From positions 1 through 64,000 of the forward strand of contig JAEMWC010000975.1 of the NCBI GenBank assembly GCA_016490735.1: 64,000 nt of DNA. Direction: 5' to 3'. Both the position numbers and the translations under genes were made by a program. The notes below the pieces were generated by a model. That model was not told the origin of the DNA. It made no database searches and saw only the letters and a program-made list of their open reading frames with translations. The DNA comes from Pachyseris speciosa. Its lineage: Eukaryota > Cnidaria > Anthozoa > Scleractinia > Pachyseridae. Every line of letters begins with the position of its first letter. Position 1 is the first letter of the stretch. Positions 31,001 to 41,930 of this stretch are shown here, piece after piece.

Positions 31001-34000
31001 AGCTAACATTGGCAGCTCGGAAGGCTGAGGGGCTGCCCTTAGGTGGCCCAGCAGAGATAGAATTGGTGGCCCTGGCAATTGAGACCAAGGGGCTGGTCTC
31101 AGGTGGCCTGGTGGGGTTAAAATTGGCAGCTTGATTGACCGAAGCCAAGGAGCTGTCCTCGGGGGCCCAGCAAAGCTAACATTGGTGGCTTGGAGGTCTG
31201 CTGTGGAAGCAAATAATAATATTATTTTGACTGATGGCTATTTCAAAACTTATTGAAACCCCTGCTTGCATGGATTGGCTTTTCGGGTAAGAGTGTAATA
31301 TTGGAGAGATAACTTTACACCCTAGTGGTCTATGGGTTCATATTTTGGACATCTTTAGACTGCTTGCCAGACAGAGAGTTTATGTACACAACAAAAACGT
31401 CTGATCATTCAGCTGGTAATTTTTGACCGAAATTTTGCTTACACTCTAAAAGATAACAAAAGGCCACTAACCTCTCCATTGGTGATGTTGAGGTGGAGCC
31501 TGGGGTCTAGGGTTATTTGCAGGGTCAAACCTGGGTCTTGAAACATATGCAGCTGGCTGCTGCACTTGCCGCTGATACTGTAATCCCTGTAACAATAAAT
31601 TTTGAAGGTTGTTATCTTCTGTTTTTGTTTTAAGTTACATGTAAGCTAGGTGTACCACAGCTATTTTAGTTATGTTCTAGTTAATATACAAATTTACAAA
31701 AGTAAGTGTATAGTCTTAATTTACTCAAACTTAAATATATTCAAATTGATATCAGAGAAGTGATGTTAACCTCAACTCAAGAAGTACATCAACACTTGAA
31801 ATTGCTCAAAAGATGCCTATTTTATTAAAAAATTGCTGGTAAGTAAAATCATTACATATATTAATTGCATGTTGCAAATCACATGACAGCAAATGAGTAA
31901 GTAATTAATGAGCTTTTAATTTACACATAAGTTCATTGCTGCATCAAAAGAGTCAGCTTGTTATTACTCCACAAACCTTTTCAGCTGGGAGAAACTCTTT
32001 CACTTCTGGATTCAGGCCACTTGGGCAAAATTCAGGAGCATTGGCATTCAGAGACCATTTTGTGACTGATGTTTGACTTTCAGTTCTGCTGAATTAAACA
32101 CATGTACTTTAATTTTAAAGCTGGTTTTTTCCAGATCAGTAAACTATTCTTATTAGATCTTGATTGATGTTCCTTTGTTTTATTGTAACTATGTTAATTA
32201 AAATGACAAAAAATATCAAACAGTTGACTTTATTATTTTAACAAAGCTTTTTTCCATTTTTTGCTTTCTTACAAATTTTTCTTGGAAGTTAAATGCATTC
32301 ATAATTCATAATATTCTTCTGCTTCTTCTGCTTCAGTGAGCATGGTGGCCAATATGATTTCATTTGCTTGTAACATTCATCGTATAATTTTGTATTTAAT
32401 GATCTGTAAAATAATTATGGCAGAAAATTGAGTTATGGTTAGACAAAGGATTTCAGCACCTGCTATCTGGCATGGCTGAACTAACATCTATGGATTGGGT
32501 CACCAAGGCTGAAGGGCTGTCCTCGATAGGCCCGGCAGAGCTGACATCAGCAGCTTGGAAGGCCGAGGGGCTGTCCTTGGGTGGCCCAGCAGAGATAACA
32601 TTGGCAGCTTCGGCATCTGAGGCCAAGGGGCTGGCCTCAGGTGGCCTAGTGGGGCTAACATTAGTGGCTTGGTCAACTGAGGCCAAGGAGCTGTCCTTGG
32701 TGGACCCAGTGAAGCTAACATTGGTGGCCTGGGGGCCTGCTGTGGAAGCAAATAATATTATTTTGACTGAAACTTTATTTGTACTGACAGGCGATTGTGG
32801 TGTTGGAAAAGTAAATATTCTTCACTCATTTTATGTCTTTAACAGTTGTTGTGAATGATTAAGTTGCCTATGGATGGCTGTGAACAAAGACGGTGAACCT
32901 TCACATTTGAACAGGTATATTTAGTAATTTAACATACAGTCCTTACAATAATTATGTATAATCAAAATTCTACAAACACATACCATGGATTTCTTTCATT
33001 CCAAGAACCTTTCGAGGCCTTATTCTTGCATTGATTGGTTTTTAGTTGGGTGTTAAATGTTGGAGAGATAAATATACACCCTAGTGGTCCATGGGTTTAT
33101 ATTTGAACACCTTTAGACTGGAAGGATTTGCCATCTGAGATTTTGGAGCCTTGCATTTATGTGAATTTAATGTTACAAAAAGGGACTGTAAAGAGCATTT
33201 TGTCTTGAAATCAGAATCTAATTCTGCCTTTGTGAATCATATTGCATGGGAAACGAGTTCTGTATTTCAGTTCCATGGCTTCACCAAGATGATAATTATT
33301 AGTCTCAACAAAAGTTTAGAACTGCTACAGTAACTGTAGCAGTTCTAAACTTTTGTTGAGACTAATAATTATCATTTTGGTGCTCACCACAGGTTGTAAC
33401 CACTTTATTCTCATAATCTGCAAAGCATCTTCATGATAGATCATTGAGAAACCTAATACTACTTGTATATAAAAGGGTAAAGAATCCAATTTGCAAAACC
33501 GTCATTAATTTTTGACTGAGATTTTAGACACTCAAAGGATAACATTAAAAGCCAACAAATGTTGGCTACTAACCTGCCCATTGGTGATGTTGAGGTGGAG
33601 CTTGTGGTTTGGGGTTATGCCCAGGATCAAACCTGGGTCTTGAAATATATGCAGCTGGCTGCCGCACTCGCTGCTGATACTGTAATCTCTGTAACAAAGT
33701 TTAAAGATGTTTATCTTCTCTCATAAGCTAAGTGTCCCATAGCTATTGATAACTTTTAATTATGTTCTAGTCATACAAGTTTTACAAATGTTAAGTCTAT
33801 AGTCTCAATTTACTTAAACTTAAATATATGCAAATTGCTGGCACTATTACATGACTATCAGGAAAGTGAAGTCAAAACTGGAAATTGCTCAAAAGATGCC
33901 AATTTATTAAGCAATTTCAGGTTAAGTAAAATCATTATGTGCTGTTTATTGCATTTTGTAAATTACATGACAGCAAATGAGTGAATATCAAACTTATGAA

Positions 34001-37000
34001 CTGTTAATTTACACATACATTCATCACTGACAGCATCAAAAGGGTCAGCTAATTTTATCCCTGCACAAACCTTTTCAGCAGGTAGAAACTCTTTCACTCC
34101 TGGATTCAGGCCACTTGGGTAAAATTCAGGAGCATCGACATTCAGAGACCATTTTGTGGCTGATGTTTGACTTTCAGTTCTGCTGAATAAAACACATACG
34201 GTAAGCTTCATCATAAATGATGTTTTTTGCCAGATCACTAAAATTTAATATTCTTAACAGATCATCATAATATTATTGTGTATTGTAACTTGTTCAATTA
34301 AGGTGGCAAAAAATATCAAACAGTTGACTTTAATATTTTAACAAATTGTACATGCTTTCTTCCATTGTCTTCACACACATTGGAATCGCACATTTTTTGT
34401 GGCAGTTAACTTCAGTCAATTCATAAAATTCTTCTGAGTCTGTGAGCATGGTGGCCTATATCTTTTCCAGCATTTGCTATTGAGTTATAGTTAGACAAAG
34501 GACTTCAGTACCTGCAACCTGTCAGGTTTTAGAATGTTCTTGTAGATAGCTGAAGAAAGTCCAGTTGGTTTTCAGTAGCTTGATTCCAGTGCTTAAGTTC
34601 TCTTCTCCTAACTTCAGTTACAAATTCTTTACAACACATCATAAAACAACAAAAGTTACCTTGTCTTTCCAGAGATGAGGCTGTTATGGTCTTGGTGTGG
34701 ACAGAATGCTGTGGAACACCTAACCACCTCTTTGTCTGCTGCCTGGTCTGCTGCACTGATGTGACAGATTCTAGATGAAGGGCTGAACACTGACTGGGTT
34801 ACCTCCCTGATGTTACCCCTATCTGGACACAATAATACTGGAAGACTGTCCACAGTGGCCTGGGCACAGCTATAATCAGCTGCTGTGGAAGCAGAGGCAG
34901 GAGGACTGGCCACGCATTCCTGCATACACCTATAATCAGTGGCTGGGATGACATAACCTGGATGATCGTCCACAGCGGCCTGCACACAGCTTTCATCAAC
35001 AGCTAGGGTGACCAAAGCTGGAGGGCCATCTGTGGAGGCCTTGTTGAAGCTTACAGAAGAGCCTCGGGTGAACGAGGCAGGAGAGTTGTCCATGTAGGCC
35101 TGCACACAGTTGTCATCAGGAGCTGCTGTCACAGAAGCTGTAGTGTTGTCCACGGAGGCCTGGACACAGTTGTCATCAGCAGATGCTGTCACAGAAGCTG
35201 TAGTGTTCTTTACAGAGGCCTGAACACAGTTCGTATCAGCTGCTGCTGTCACAGGAAATGTAGTGTTGTCCATGGAGGCCTGGACACAGGTGTCATCAGG
35301 TGCTGCTGTCACAGAAGCTGTACTGTTGTCCACGGAGGCCTGCACACAGTTGTCATCAGCAGATGCTGTCACAGAAGCTGTAGTGTTCTTTACGGAGGCC
35401 TGGACACAGTTCGCATCTGCTGCTGCTGTCACAGAAGCTGTAGTGTTGTTCACGTAGGCTTGGACACCGTTGTCATAAGCAGATGCTGTCACAGAAGCCG
35501 TAGTGTTGTCCACAGAGGCCTGGACACAGGTGTCATCACAAGCAGCTGATTTCACAGAATCTGTAGTGTTGTCCACAGACGCCTGGGCACAGTTGTCATC
35601 AGGAGCCGCTGTCACAGAAGCTGTAGTGTTGTCCACAGAAGCCTGGACACAGTTGGCATCAGCAGATGCTGTCACAGAAGCTGTAGTGTTCTTTACGGAG
35701 GCCTGGACACACTTCGCATCCGCTGCTGCTGTCACAGGAAATGTAGTGTTGTCCACGGAGGCCTGGACACAGGTGTCATCAGCAGATGCTGTCACAGAAG
35801 CTGTAGTGTTCTTTACGGAGGCCTGGACACACTTCGCATCCGCTGCTGCTGTCACAGAAGCTGTACTGTTGTCCACGGAGGCCTGCACACAGTTGTCATC
35901 AGCAGATGCTGTCACAGAAGCTGTAGTGTTGACCACAGAAGCCTGGACACAGTTGGCATCAGCACCTGCTGTCACAGAAGCTGTAGTCTTGTCTATGGAT
36001 GCCTGGACACGGTTGTCATCAGCAGATGCTGTCATAGAAGCTGTAGTGTTCTTTACGGAGGCCTGGACACAGTTCGCATCCGCTGCTGCTGTCACAGGAA
36101 ATGTAGTGTTGTCCACGGAGGCCTGAACACAGGTGTCATCAGAAGCTGCTCTCACAGAAGCTGTAGTGTTGTCTACGGAGGCCTGGACACGGTTGTCATC
36201 AGCAGATGCTGTCACAGAAGCTGTAGTGTTCTTTACGGAGGCCTGGACACAGTTCGCATCTGCTGCTACTGTCACAGGAAATGTAGTGTTGTCCATGGAG
36301 GCCTGGACACAGCTGTCATCAGGTGCTGCTGTCACAGAAGCTGTACTGTTGTCCACGGAGGCCTGCACACAGTTGTCATCAGCAGATGCTGTCACAGAAG
36401 CTGTAGTGTTCTTTACGGAGGCCTGGACACAGTTCGCATCTGCTGCTGCTGTCACAGAAGCTGTAGTGTTGTTCACGTAGGCTTGGACACAGTTGTCATC
36501 AGCAGATGCTGTCACAGAAGCCGTAGTGTTGTCCACAGAGGCCTGGACACAGGTGTCATCACAAGCAGCTGATTTCACAGAATCTGTAGTGTTGTCCACA
36601 GACGCCTGGGCACAGTTGTCATCAGGAGCTGCTGACACAGAAGCTGTAGTGTTGTCCACAGAAGCCTGGACACAGTTGGCATCAGCAGATGCTGTCACAG
36701 AAGCTGTAGTGTTCTTTACGGAGGCCTGGACACACTTCGCATCCGCTGCTGCTGTCACAGGAAATGTAGTGTTGTCCACGGAGGCCTGGACACAGGTGTC
36801 ATCAGCAGATGCTGTCACAGAAGCTGTAGTGTTCTTTACGGAGGCCTGGACACACTTCGCATCCGCTGCTGCTATCACAGAAGCTGTACTGTTGTCCACG
36901 GAGGCCTGCACACAGTTGTCATCAGTAGATGCTGTCACAGAAGCTGTAGTGTTGACAACAGAAGCCTGGACACAGTTGGCATCAGCACCTGCTGTCACAG

Positions 37001-40000
37001 AAGCTGTAGTGTTGTCTACGGATGCCTGGACACGGTTGTCATCAGCAGATGCTGTCATAGAAGCTGTAGTGTTCTTTACGGAGGCCTGGACACAGTTCGC
37101 ATCCGCTGCTGCTGTCACAGGAAATGTAGTGTTGTCCACGGAGGCCTGAACACAGGTGTCATCAGAAGCTGCTGTCACAGAAGCTGTAGTGTTGTCTACG
37201 GAGGCCTGGACACAGTTGTCATCAGCAGATGCTGTCACAGAAGCTGTAGTGTTGTTCACGTAGGCCTGGACACAGTTGTCATCATCAGATGCTGTCACAG
37301 AAGTTGTAGTGTTGTCCACAGAGGCCTGGACACAGTTGTCATCAGAAGCAGCTGATTTCACAGAATCTGTAGTGTTGTCCACAGATGCCTGGGCACAGTT
37401 GTCATCAGGAGCTGGTGTCACAGAAGCTGTAGTGTTGTCCACAGAAGCCTGGACACAGTTGGCATCAGCACCTGCTGTCACAGAAACTGTACTGTTGTCC
37501 ACGGAGGCCTGGACACAGTTGTCATCAGCACCTGCTGTCACATAAGTTTTAGTGTTCTTTACGGAGGCCTGGACACAGTTGTCATCAGCAGATGCTGTCA
37601 CAGAAGTTGTAGTGTTCTTTACGGAGGCCTGGACACAGTTCGCATCTGCTGCTGCTGTCACAGAAGCTGTAGTGTGTTCCACGTAGGCCTGGACACAGGT
37701 GTCATCAGCAGATGCTGTCACAGAAGCTGTAGTGTTGTCCACAGAGGCCTGGACACAGTTGTCATCAGCAGCTGCATTACAGAAGCCGGAGTGTCATCCA
37801 CAGAGGCCTGAACATAGTTGTCACCAGGAGCTGCTGTCACAGAATCTGTAGTGTTGTCCACAGAAGCCTGGACACAGTTCTCATCAGCACCTGCTGCCAC
37901 AGAAGCTGTAGTGTTGTCCACAGAGGCCTGGACACAGTTGTGATCAGAAGCTGCTGTCACAGAAGCCGTAGTGTTGTCCACTGAGGCCTGGACACATGTG
38001 TCATCAGGAGCTGCTGTTACAGAAGCTGTAGTGTTGTCCACGGAGGCCTGGACACAGTTGCTATCAGGAGCTGTTTTGGCAGAAGCCGTAGTATTGTCCA
38101 CAGACGCCTGGACATAGGTGTCATCAGAAGCAGCTGATTTCACAGAAGCTGTAGTGTTGTCCACAGACGCCTGGACACAGTTGTCATCAGGAGGTGCTGT
38201 CACAGAAGCTGTAGTGTTGTCCACGGAGTCCTGGACACAGTTTTTATCAGCAGTTGCTGTCACACAAGCTGTAGTGTTGTCCAGGTAGGCCTGGACACAG
38301 TGGTCATCAGCAGATGCTGTCACCAAGCTGTAGTGTTGTCCACGTAGGCCTGGACACAGTTGTCACAAGCAGCTGCTGTCACAGAAGCCGTAGTGTTGTG
38401 TACAGAGGCCTGGACACAGTTGGCATCAGGAGTTTCTGTCACAGAAGCTTTGGTTTTGTCCACAGCGGCCTGGACAAAGTTGTCATCAGGAGCCGCTGTC
38501 ACAGAAGCCATAGTGTTGTCTACAGAGGCCTTGACACAGTTGTCATCAGGCGTTTCTGTCACAGATACTGTAGTGTTTTCCACGGAGGCCTGGACACAGT
38601 TGTCATCAGGAGCTTCTCTCAGAGAAGTTGTAGTGTTGTCCACAGAGGCCCGGACACAGTTGTGCTCAGGAGCTGCTGTCACAGAAGCTGTAGTGTTGTC
38701 CATGGAGGTCTGGACACAGGATTCATCAGGAGCTACTGTCACAGACGCTGTAGTATTGTCCATGGAGGCGTGGACACAGGTGTCATCAGGAGCTTCTGTC
38801 ACAGAAGCTGTATTGTTGTCCTCTGAGTCCTGGACACAGTTGTCATCAGCAGATGCTGTCACAGAAGCTTTAGTGTTCTCCACGTAAGCCTGGGCACAGT
38901 TCGCATCCGCAGCTGCTGTCACTGAAGCTGTAGTGTTGTTCACGTAGGCCTGGACACAGTTGTCACCAGCAGCTGCTGCCACAGCAGCTGCAGTGTTGTC
39001 CACGTAGGCCCGGACACAGTTGTCATCTGTTATCACAGACGCCTGAGTGTCATCCACAGAGGCCTGGAAACAGTTGTCATCAGGAGCTGCTTTCAAAGAA
39101 GCTGTAGTGTTGTCCACAGAGTCCTGGACACAGTTGTCATCAGTAGATTCTGTCACAGAAGCCGGAGGGTCATCCACATTGGGCTTGACACAGTTGTCAG
39201 CAGCAGCTTCTGTCACAGAAGCCATAGTGTTGTCCACAGAAGCCTGGACACAGTTGTCATCAGGAACTGCTGTCACAGAAGCTGTAGTGTTGTCCACAGA
39301 AGCCTGGACACAGTTGTCATCAGGAGCTGCTGTCTCAGAAGCTGTAGTGTTGTCAGCAGAGTCCTGGACACAGTTGTCATCACACAGATTCTGTCACAGA
39401 AGCCGGAGGGTCATCCACATTGGCCTTGACACAGTTGTCATCAGGAGCTTCTGTCACAGAAGCCATAGTGTTGTCCACAGAAGCCTGGACACAGTTGGCA
39501 TCAGGAGCTGCTTTCAAAGAAGCTGTAGTGTTGTCCACAGAGTCCTGGACACAGTTGTCATCAGTAGATTCTGTCACAGAAGCCGGAGGGTCATCCCACA
39601 TTGGCTTGACACAGTTGTCAGCAGCAGCTTCTGTCACAGAAGCCATAGTGTTGTCCACAGAAGCCTGGACACAGTTGTCATCAGGAGCTGCTGTCACAGA
39701 AGCTGTAGTGTTGTCCACAGAAGCCTGGACACAGTTGTCATCAGGAGCTGCTGTCTCAGAAGCTGTAGTGTTGTCCACAGAGTTCTGGACACAGTTGTCA
39801 TCAACAGATTCTGTCACAGAAGCCGGAGGGTCATCCACATTGGCCTTGACACAGTTGTCATCAGGAGCTTCTGTCACAGAAGCCATAGTGTTGTCCACAG
39901 AAGCCTGGACACCGTTGGCATCAGCACCTGCTGTCACAGAAGCTGTAGTGTTGTCCACAGAGGCCTGGACACAGCCGTGATCAGAAGCTGCTGTCACAGA

Positions 40001-40570
40001 AGCCGTAGTGTTGTCCACGGAGGCCTGGAGACAGGTGTCAGCAGGAGCTGCTGTCACAGAAACTGTAGTGTTGTCCACGGAGGCCTGGACACAGTTGTCA
40101 TCAGGACCTGGTGTGACAGAAGCCGTAGTGTTGTCCACAGAGTCCTGGACACAGTTGTCATCAGAAGCTGCTGGCACAGAAGCTCTAGTGCTGTATACGT
40201 AGGCCTGGGCACAGTTGTCATTAGCAACTGCTATCACAGAAGCTGTAGTGTTGTCCACAGAGGCCTGGACAGAGTTGTCATTGGCAGCTGCTGTCACAGA
40301 CGCCGGAGTGTCATCCATAGAGGCCTGGACACAGTTGTCATCAGGAGCGGCTGTCACAGAAGCTTTAGTGTTGTCCACAGAGGCCTGGACACAGTTGTCA
40401 TCGGCAGCTTCTGCCACAGAAGCCGGAGGCTCATCCGCAGTGGCCTGAACGCAGTTGGCGTCAGCCGCTGGTGTGAAAGAAGCCGGAGGGCCGTCCATGG
40501 AGGCCTTGACGCGGTTGTTGTCAGCTTCGTCAGCGTCAGGTTTAGAGCTGGTCTCTCCGTTAATGATTGT
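27951..40570 (-). CDS. multi-PAM2 giant repeat protein gene (copy 2), ten exons
   Basis: Exons on the minus strand, 5' to 3': 40570-34660, 34182-34071, 33688-33574, 32739-32460, 32088-31977, 31586-31472, 31200-30919, 30497-30389, 29400-29286, 28042-27951 (stop TGA). All have AG acceptors and GT donors and, except for the lesions noted, agree in phase. The product is a long array of 20-residue repeats followed by three cassettes of PAM2 and Gln/Pro-rich exons and a short Pro-rich C-terminus. PAM2 peptides bind the MLLE domain of cytoplasmic poly(A)-binding protein, so a role in mRNA regulation or RNP granules is inferred. One motif resembles the PAIP1 PAM2 (NAPEFYPSG), but there is no MIF4G domain. 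Three frameshifts in the array exon and one in the 31200-30919 exon disrupt the assembled copy. Confidence 0.7.
29286..31200 (-). CDS. PAM2 cassette R1 (three exons; first exon frameshifted)
   Basis: Pro/Ser exon 31200-30919, PAM2 exon 30497-30389 and Gln/Pro exon 29400-29286. The PAM2 exon carries SLNAAAPEFCP and GLNPDVEEFLP. Its acceptor has moved 3 bp (TTTGGCAG/AACTG in place of TTCAG/CAGAACTG), costing one codon but keeping frame. The Pro/Ser exon is 282 nt against 280 in R2: it has a 3-bp gain and a 1-bp loss in a G run near 31160, which shifts the frame for most of the exon and spoils the phase into the PAM2 exon. Skipping the whole cassette would restore frame. Confidence 0.65.
31472..32739 (-). 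CDS. PAM2 cassette R2 (three exons, intact)
   Basis: Pro/Ser exon 32739-32460 (phase 1 in, 2 out) holds about five degenerate repeats of 19-20 residues such as ATNVSPTRPPEASPLASDAE. PAM2 exon 32088-31977 (phase 2 in, 0 out) holds SLNANAPEFCPSG and GLNPEVKEFLPAEK. Gln/Pro exon 31586-31472 (phase 0 in, 1 out) encodes GLQYQRQVQQPAAYVSRPRF and on to QHHQW. The PAM2 consensus is L-N-x-x-A-x-x-F-x-P. The first motif fits exactly; the second has Val for Ala. Confidence 0.75.
33284..33380. repeat. near-perfect palindrome, 48-bp arms, 1-bp spacer
   Basis: Left arm 33284-33331, spacer 33332, right arm 33333-33380, with one mismatch. It lies in the intron after the R3 Gln/Pro exon. The related block near 29080 has no palindrome, so it arose in this block, probably by replication template switching. 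Confidence 0.95.
33574..34182 (-). CDS. PAM2 cassette R3 (two exons)
   Basis: PAM2 exon 34182-34071 encodes WSLNVDAPEFYPSG and GLNPGVKEFLPAEK, the closest of the three to known PAM2 peptides. Gln/Pro exon 33688-33574 encodes RLQYQQRVRQPAAYISRPRF and on to QAPPQHHQWA. It is entered from the array exon, whose donor at 34660 is also in phase 2, like the Pro/Ser exon. A relic of the usual Pro/Ser donor context (GTACTGAAG before 'tcctttgtctaac') is visible near 34512, so a former Pro/Ser exon here was replaced or bypassed. Confidence 0.75.
34660..40570 (-). pseudogene. 20-residue-repeat exon, gene copy 2 (three frameshifts as assembled)
   Basis: About 95 units of the same 20-residue repeat as copy 1, from acceptor TGTCTCTCAG (exon start 40570, first Met 40498, MDGPPASF) to donor AAG/GTAACT at 34660 (phase 2). 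The last 130 residues become irregular and non-repetitive (SPSSRICHISAADQAADKEV). Frame breaks: about 39385 (1-bp gain, 'catcacacag'), about 38322 (1-bp loss, 'gtcaccaagctg') and about 37775 (2-bp loss, 'gctgcattacag'). A compensated pair lies at 39590-39610. Without them the exon would encode close to 1970 residues. The distal part (34700-38300) favours TAS/AAD variants and KNTT units, unlike copy 1. Confidence 0.65.
34800..40500. repeat. 60-bp tandem array (copy 2)
   Basis: Same unit as at 1-3800. The part nearest the gene start (39000-40500) matches copy 1 closely, including the short unit with 'gttatcacagacgcctgag' near 39030. The rest (34800-38900) has its own higher-order repeats: a segment near 35263-35457 recurs at about 36300-36480, and 35503-36126 at 36520-37149. 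The inner array has therefore been homogenised on its own. Confidence 0.9.
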
Positions 40571-41362
40571 CTGAGAGACACGATTTTTACGTTTTAGTTA
40601 AATTATTCGGGAGGTTAAGCAAAGAGGACGCCAAGAACGACGGTAATTCGCTCTGCTCGTGCGTGTTACGGTTTGTTAATTTTCTTTTCCGTCATTTGCA
40701 AAACAGGAGCGTGAAATGACCAAATTAAAGGTTTTGGAGAACGTGATCGAAAGGCGGAGAATTTCTCGTCTGTTTTCTTTTCTTTCACGCCGTCCTCGTA
40801 TCTTAGTTCCTGGAAAGTTCCTCCACATTTTTTATGTTGAACAAGTTGGAATAATTACGAAAGAGTTACAATAAAGAGAAGTTATAAGTTGAAATTACGT
40901 TTTCGTTGACGCTACCGTCGTCGTTACTTTACGAGCCCGTTTATCGGTTCATTGGTGGCAGGTGAAGGTTGCCCTCTACGCCGCGCATTAAATTGTCATA
41001 ATAAAAGTGACGGTGTATTTAAGTTTGTCCTCTCTTTCAAATTTCATGCTCTCAGGTCAAAAAAGAACATTACTTTTACCCGAGGTTATTTTATCATGTC
41101 TTCCAGTTTAGAGACATTAAGTAACTCGTTTAGTTCATACCTGGGGGTCTTGAGTTAAGATTTTGTCAGCGTTGCTATCCGCATTATCTTGTCTGACAAA
41201 TAAAAGGAAAAGGAAAATTGCTTTAATAATATAAGTGGTCTGGTGTCGTAGTTTCCCTTTTCACACTCGTATGCTTTGGTTACCTACCCTTGACAAAACA
41301 AACAAACAAACCAAAAATGAAAAGGTAGAAACTTTGCGTTTTTGTAAACCGGTAATGTGTCA

Positions 41363-41930
41363 GTCAATTCCAAAAGTGCCCATCTCTTCCCGGGAATACC
41401 CCTGTGTATTTGATCCGAAATTTGCCCCGCACGGTGAGGCATTTGACTTTCGGCTAAACATAGGTCGGCGGTCGCCAGCTATAGGGTTTCGCGAAGGTTT
41501 CGCGTGTCTTTCGCGCGCAAATATTCATTCATTCAGCACGGGAGCCGCTTCGCTCCCCTTACTTCAAGATTCCGCGTAGGTTTTCCGTTGTTTACTAAAT
41601 GTACAGTTGATATGCCTTTATTCAAAGTTTGGAGTGCCGAGAAAAGAGATCGGAAAAGAGTAGTTTGGCGCACAATTTTTCGGATTTGGTTTGAAAAAGG
41701 TAAGCGGTTTTAGAATAAAATATTCATTATCAGCGGGGAGCGTGCCCAAATGCTTCATGCAACGAGTGATTTGCTATAGATTTACACTTGATTTGCCCTT
41801 TTGAGGCCCTGACAGAGGGGTATTTGACCGTCAAAACTGGAAACACAGCTGGGCATTTGATCAAAATTTTCAAAAAAGTTAAATGCCTGGGTGTTTGCCC
41901 GGGGTGGGGATGGGCACTTTTGGAATTGAC
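41363..41930. mobile_element. MITE with 22-bp inverted repeats (copy 2)
   Basis: Copy of the element at 4669-5238, with the same ends and place. It differs by a small deletion ('aaaattttcaa' for 'aaacatgttcaa') and a few substitutions. Confidence 0.75.

Larger units (their letters stand above)
28043..34659. repeat. three tandem genomic blocks carrying the PAM2 cassettes
   Basis: Introns are duplicated together with exons. Landmarks that recur in each block include 'ctgctgtggaagcaaat', 'ggagagat..tacaccct', 'gctcaccacagg', 'gcagctggctgcc' and 'ttagacaaaggatttcag'. Block starts are near 28042, 31200 and 32739, with lengths of about 3.1, 1.5 and 1.8 kb. Introns have diverged much more than exons, so the duplications are not recent and exon sequence appears constrained. 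Confidence 0.8.

Noticed and set aside
27951..34182. Naming the gene PAIP1
   Set aside because: One PAM2 peptide resembles that of PAIP1, but no MIF4G domain follows; the gene ends in a short Pro-rich exon.
35263..40597. Plus-strand frames over array copy 2 (up to 516 codons)
   Set aside because: Antisense shadows of the repeat exon, as for copy 1; the 516-codon frame also joins two repeat frames across an indel.
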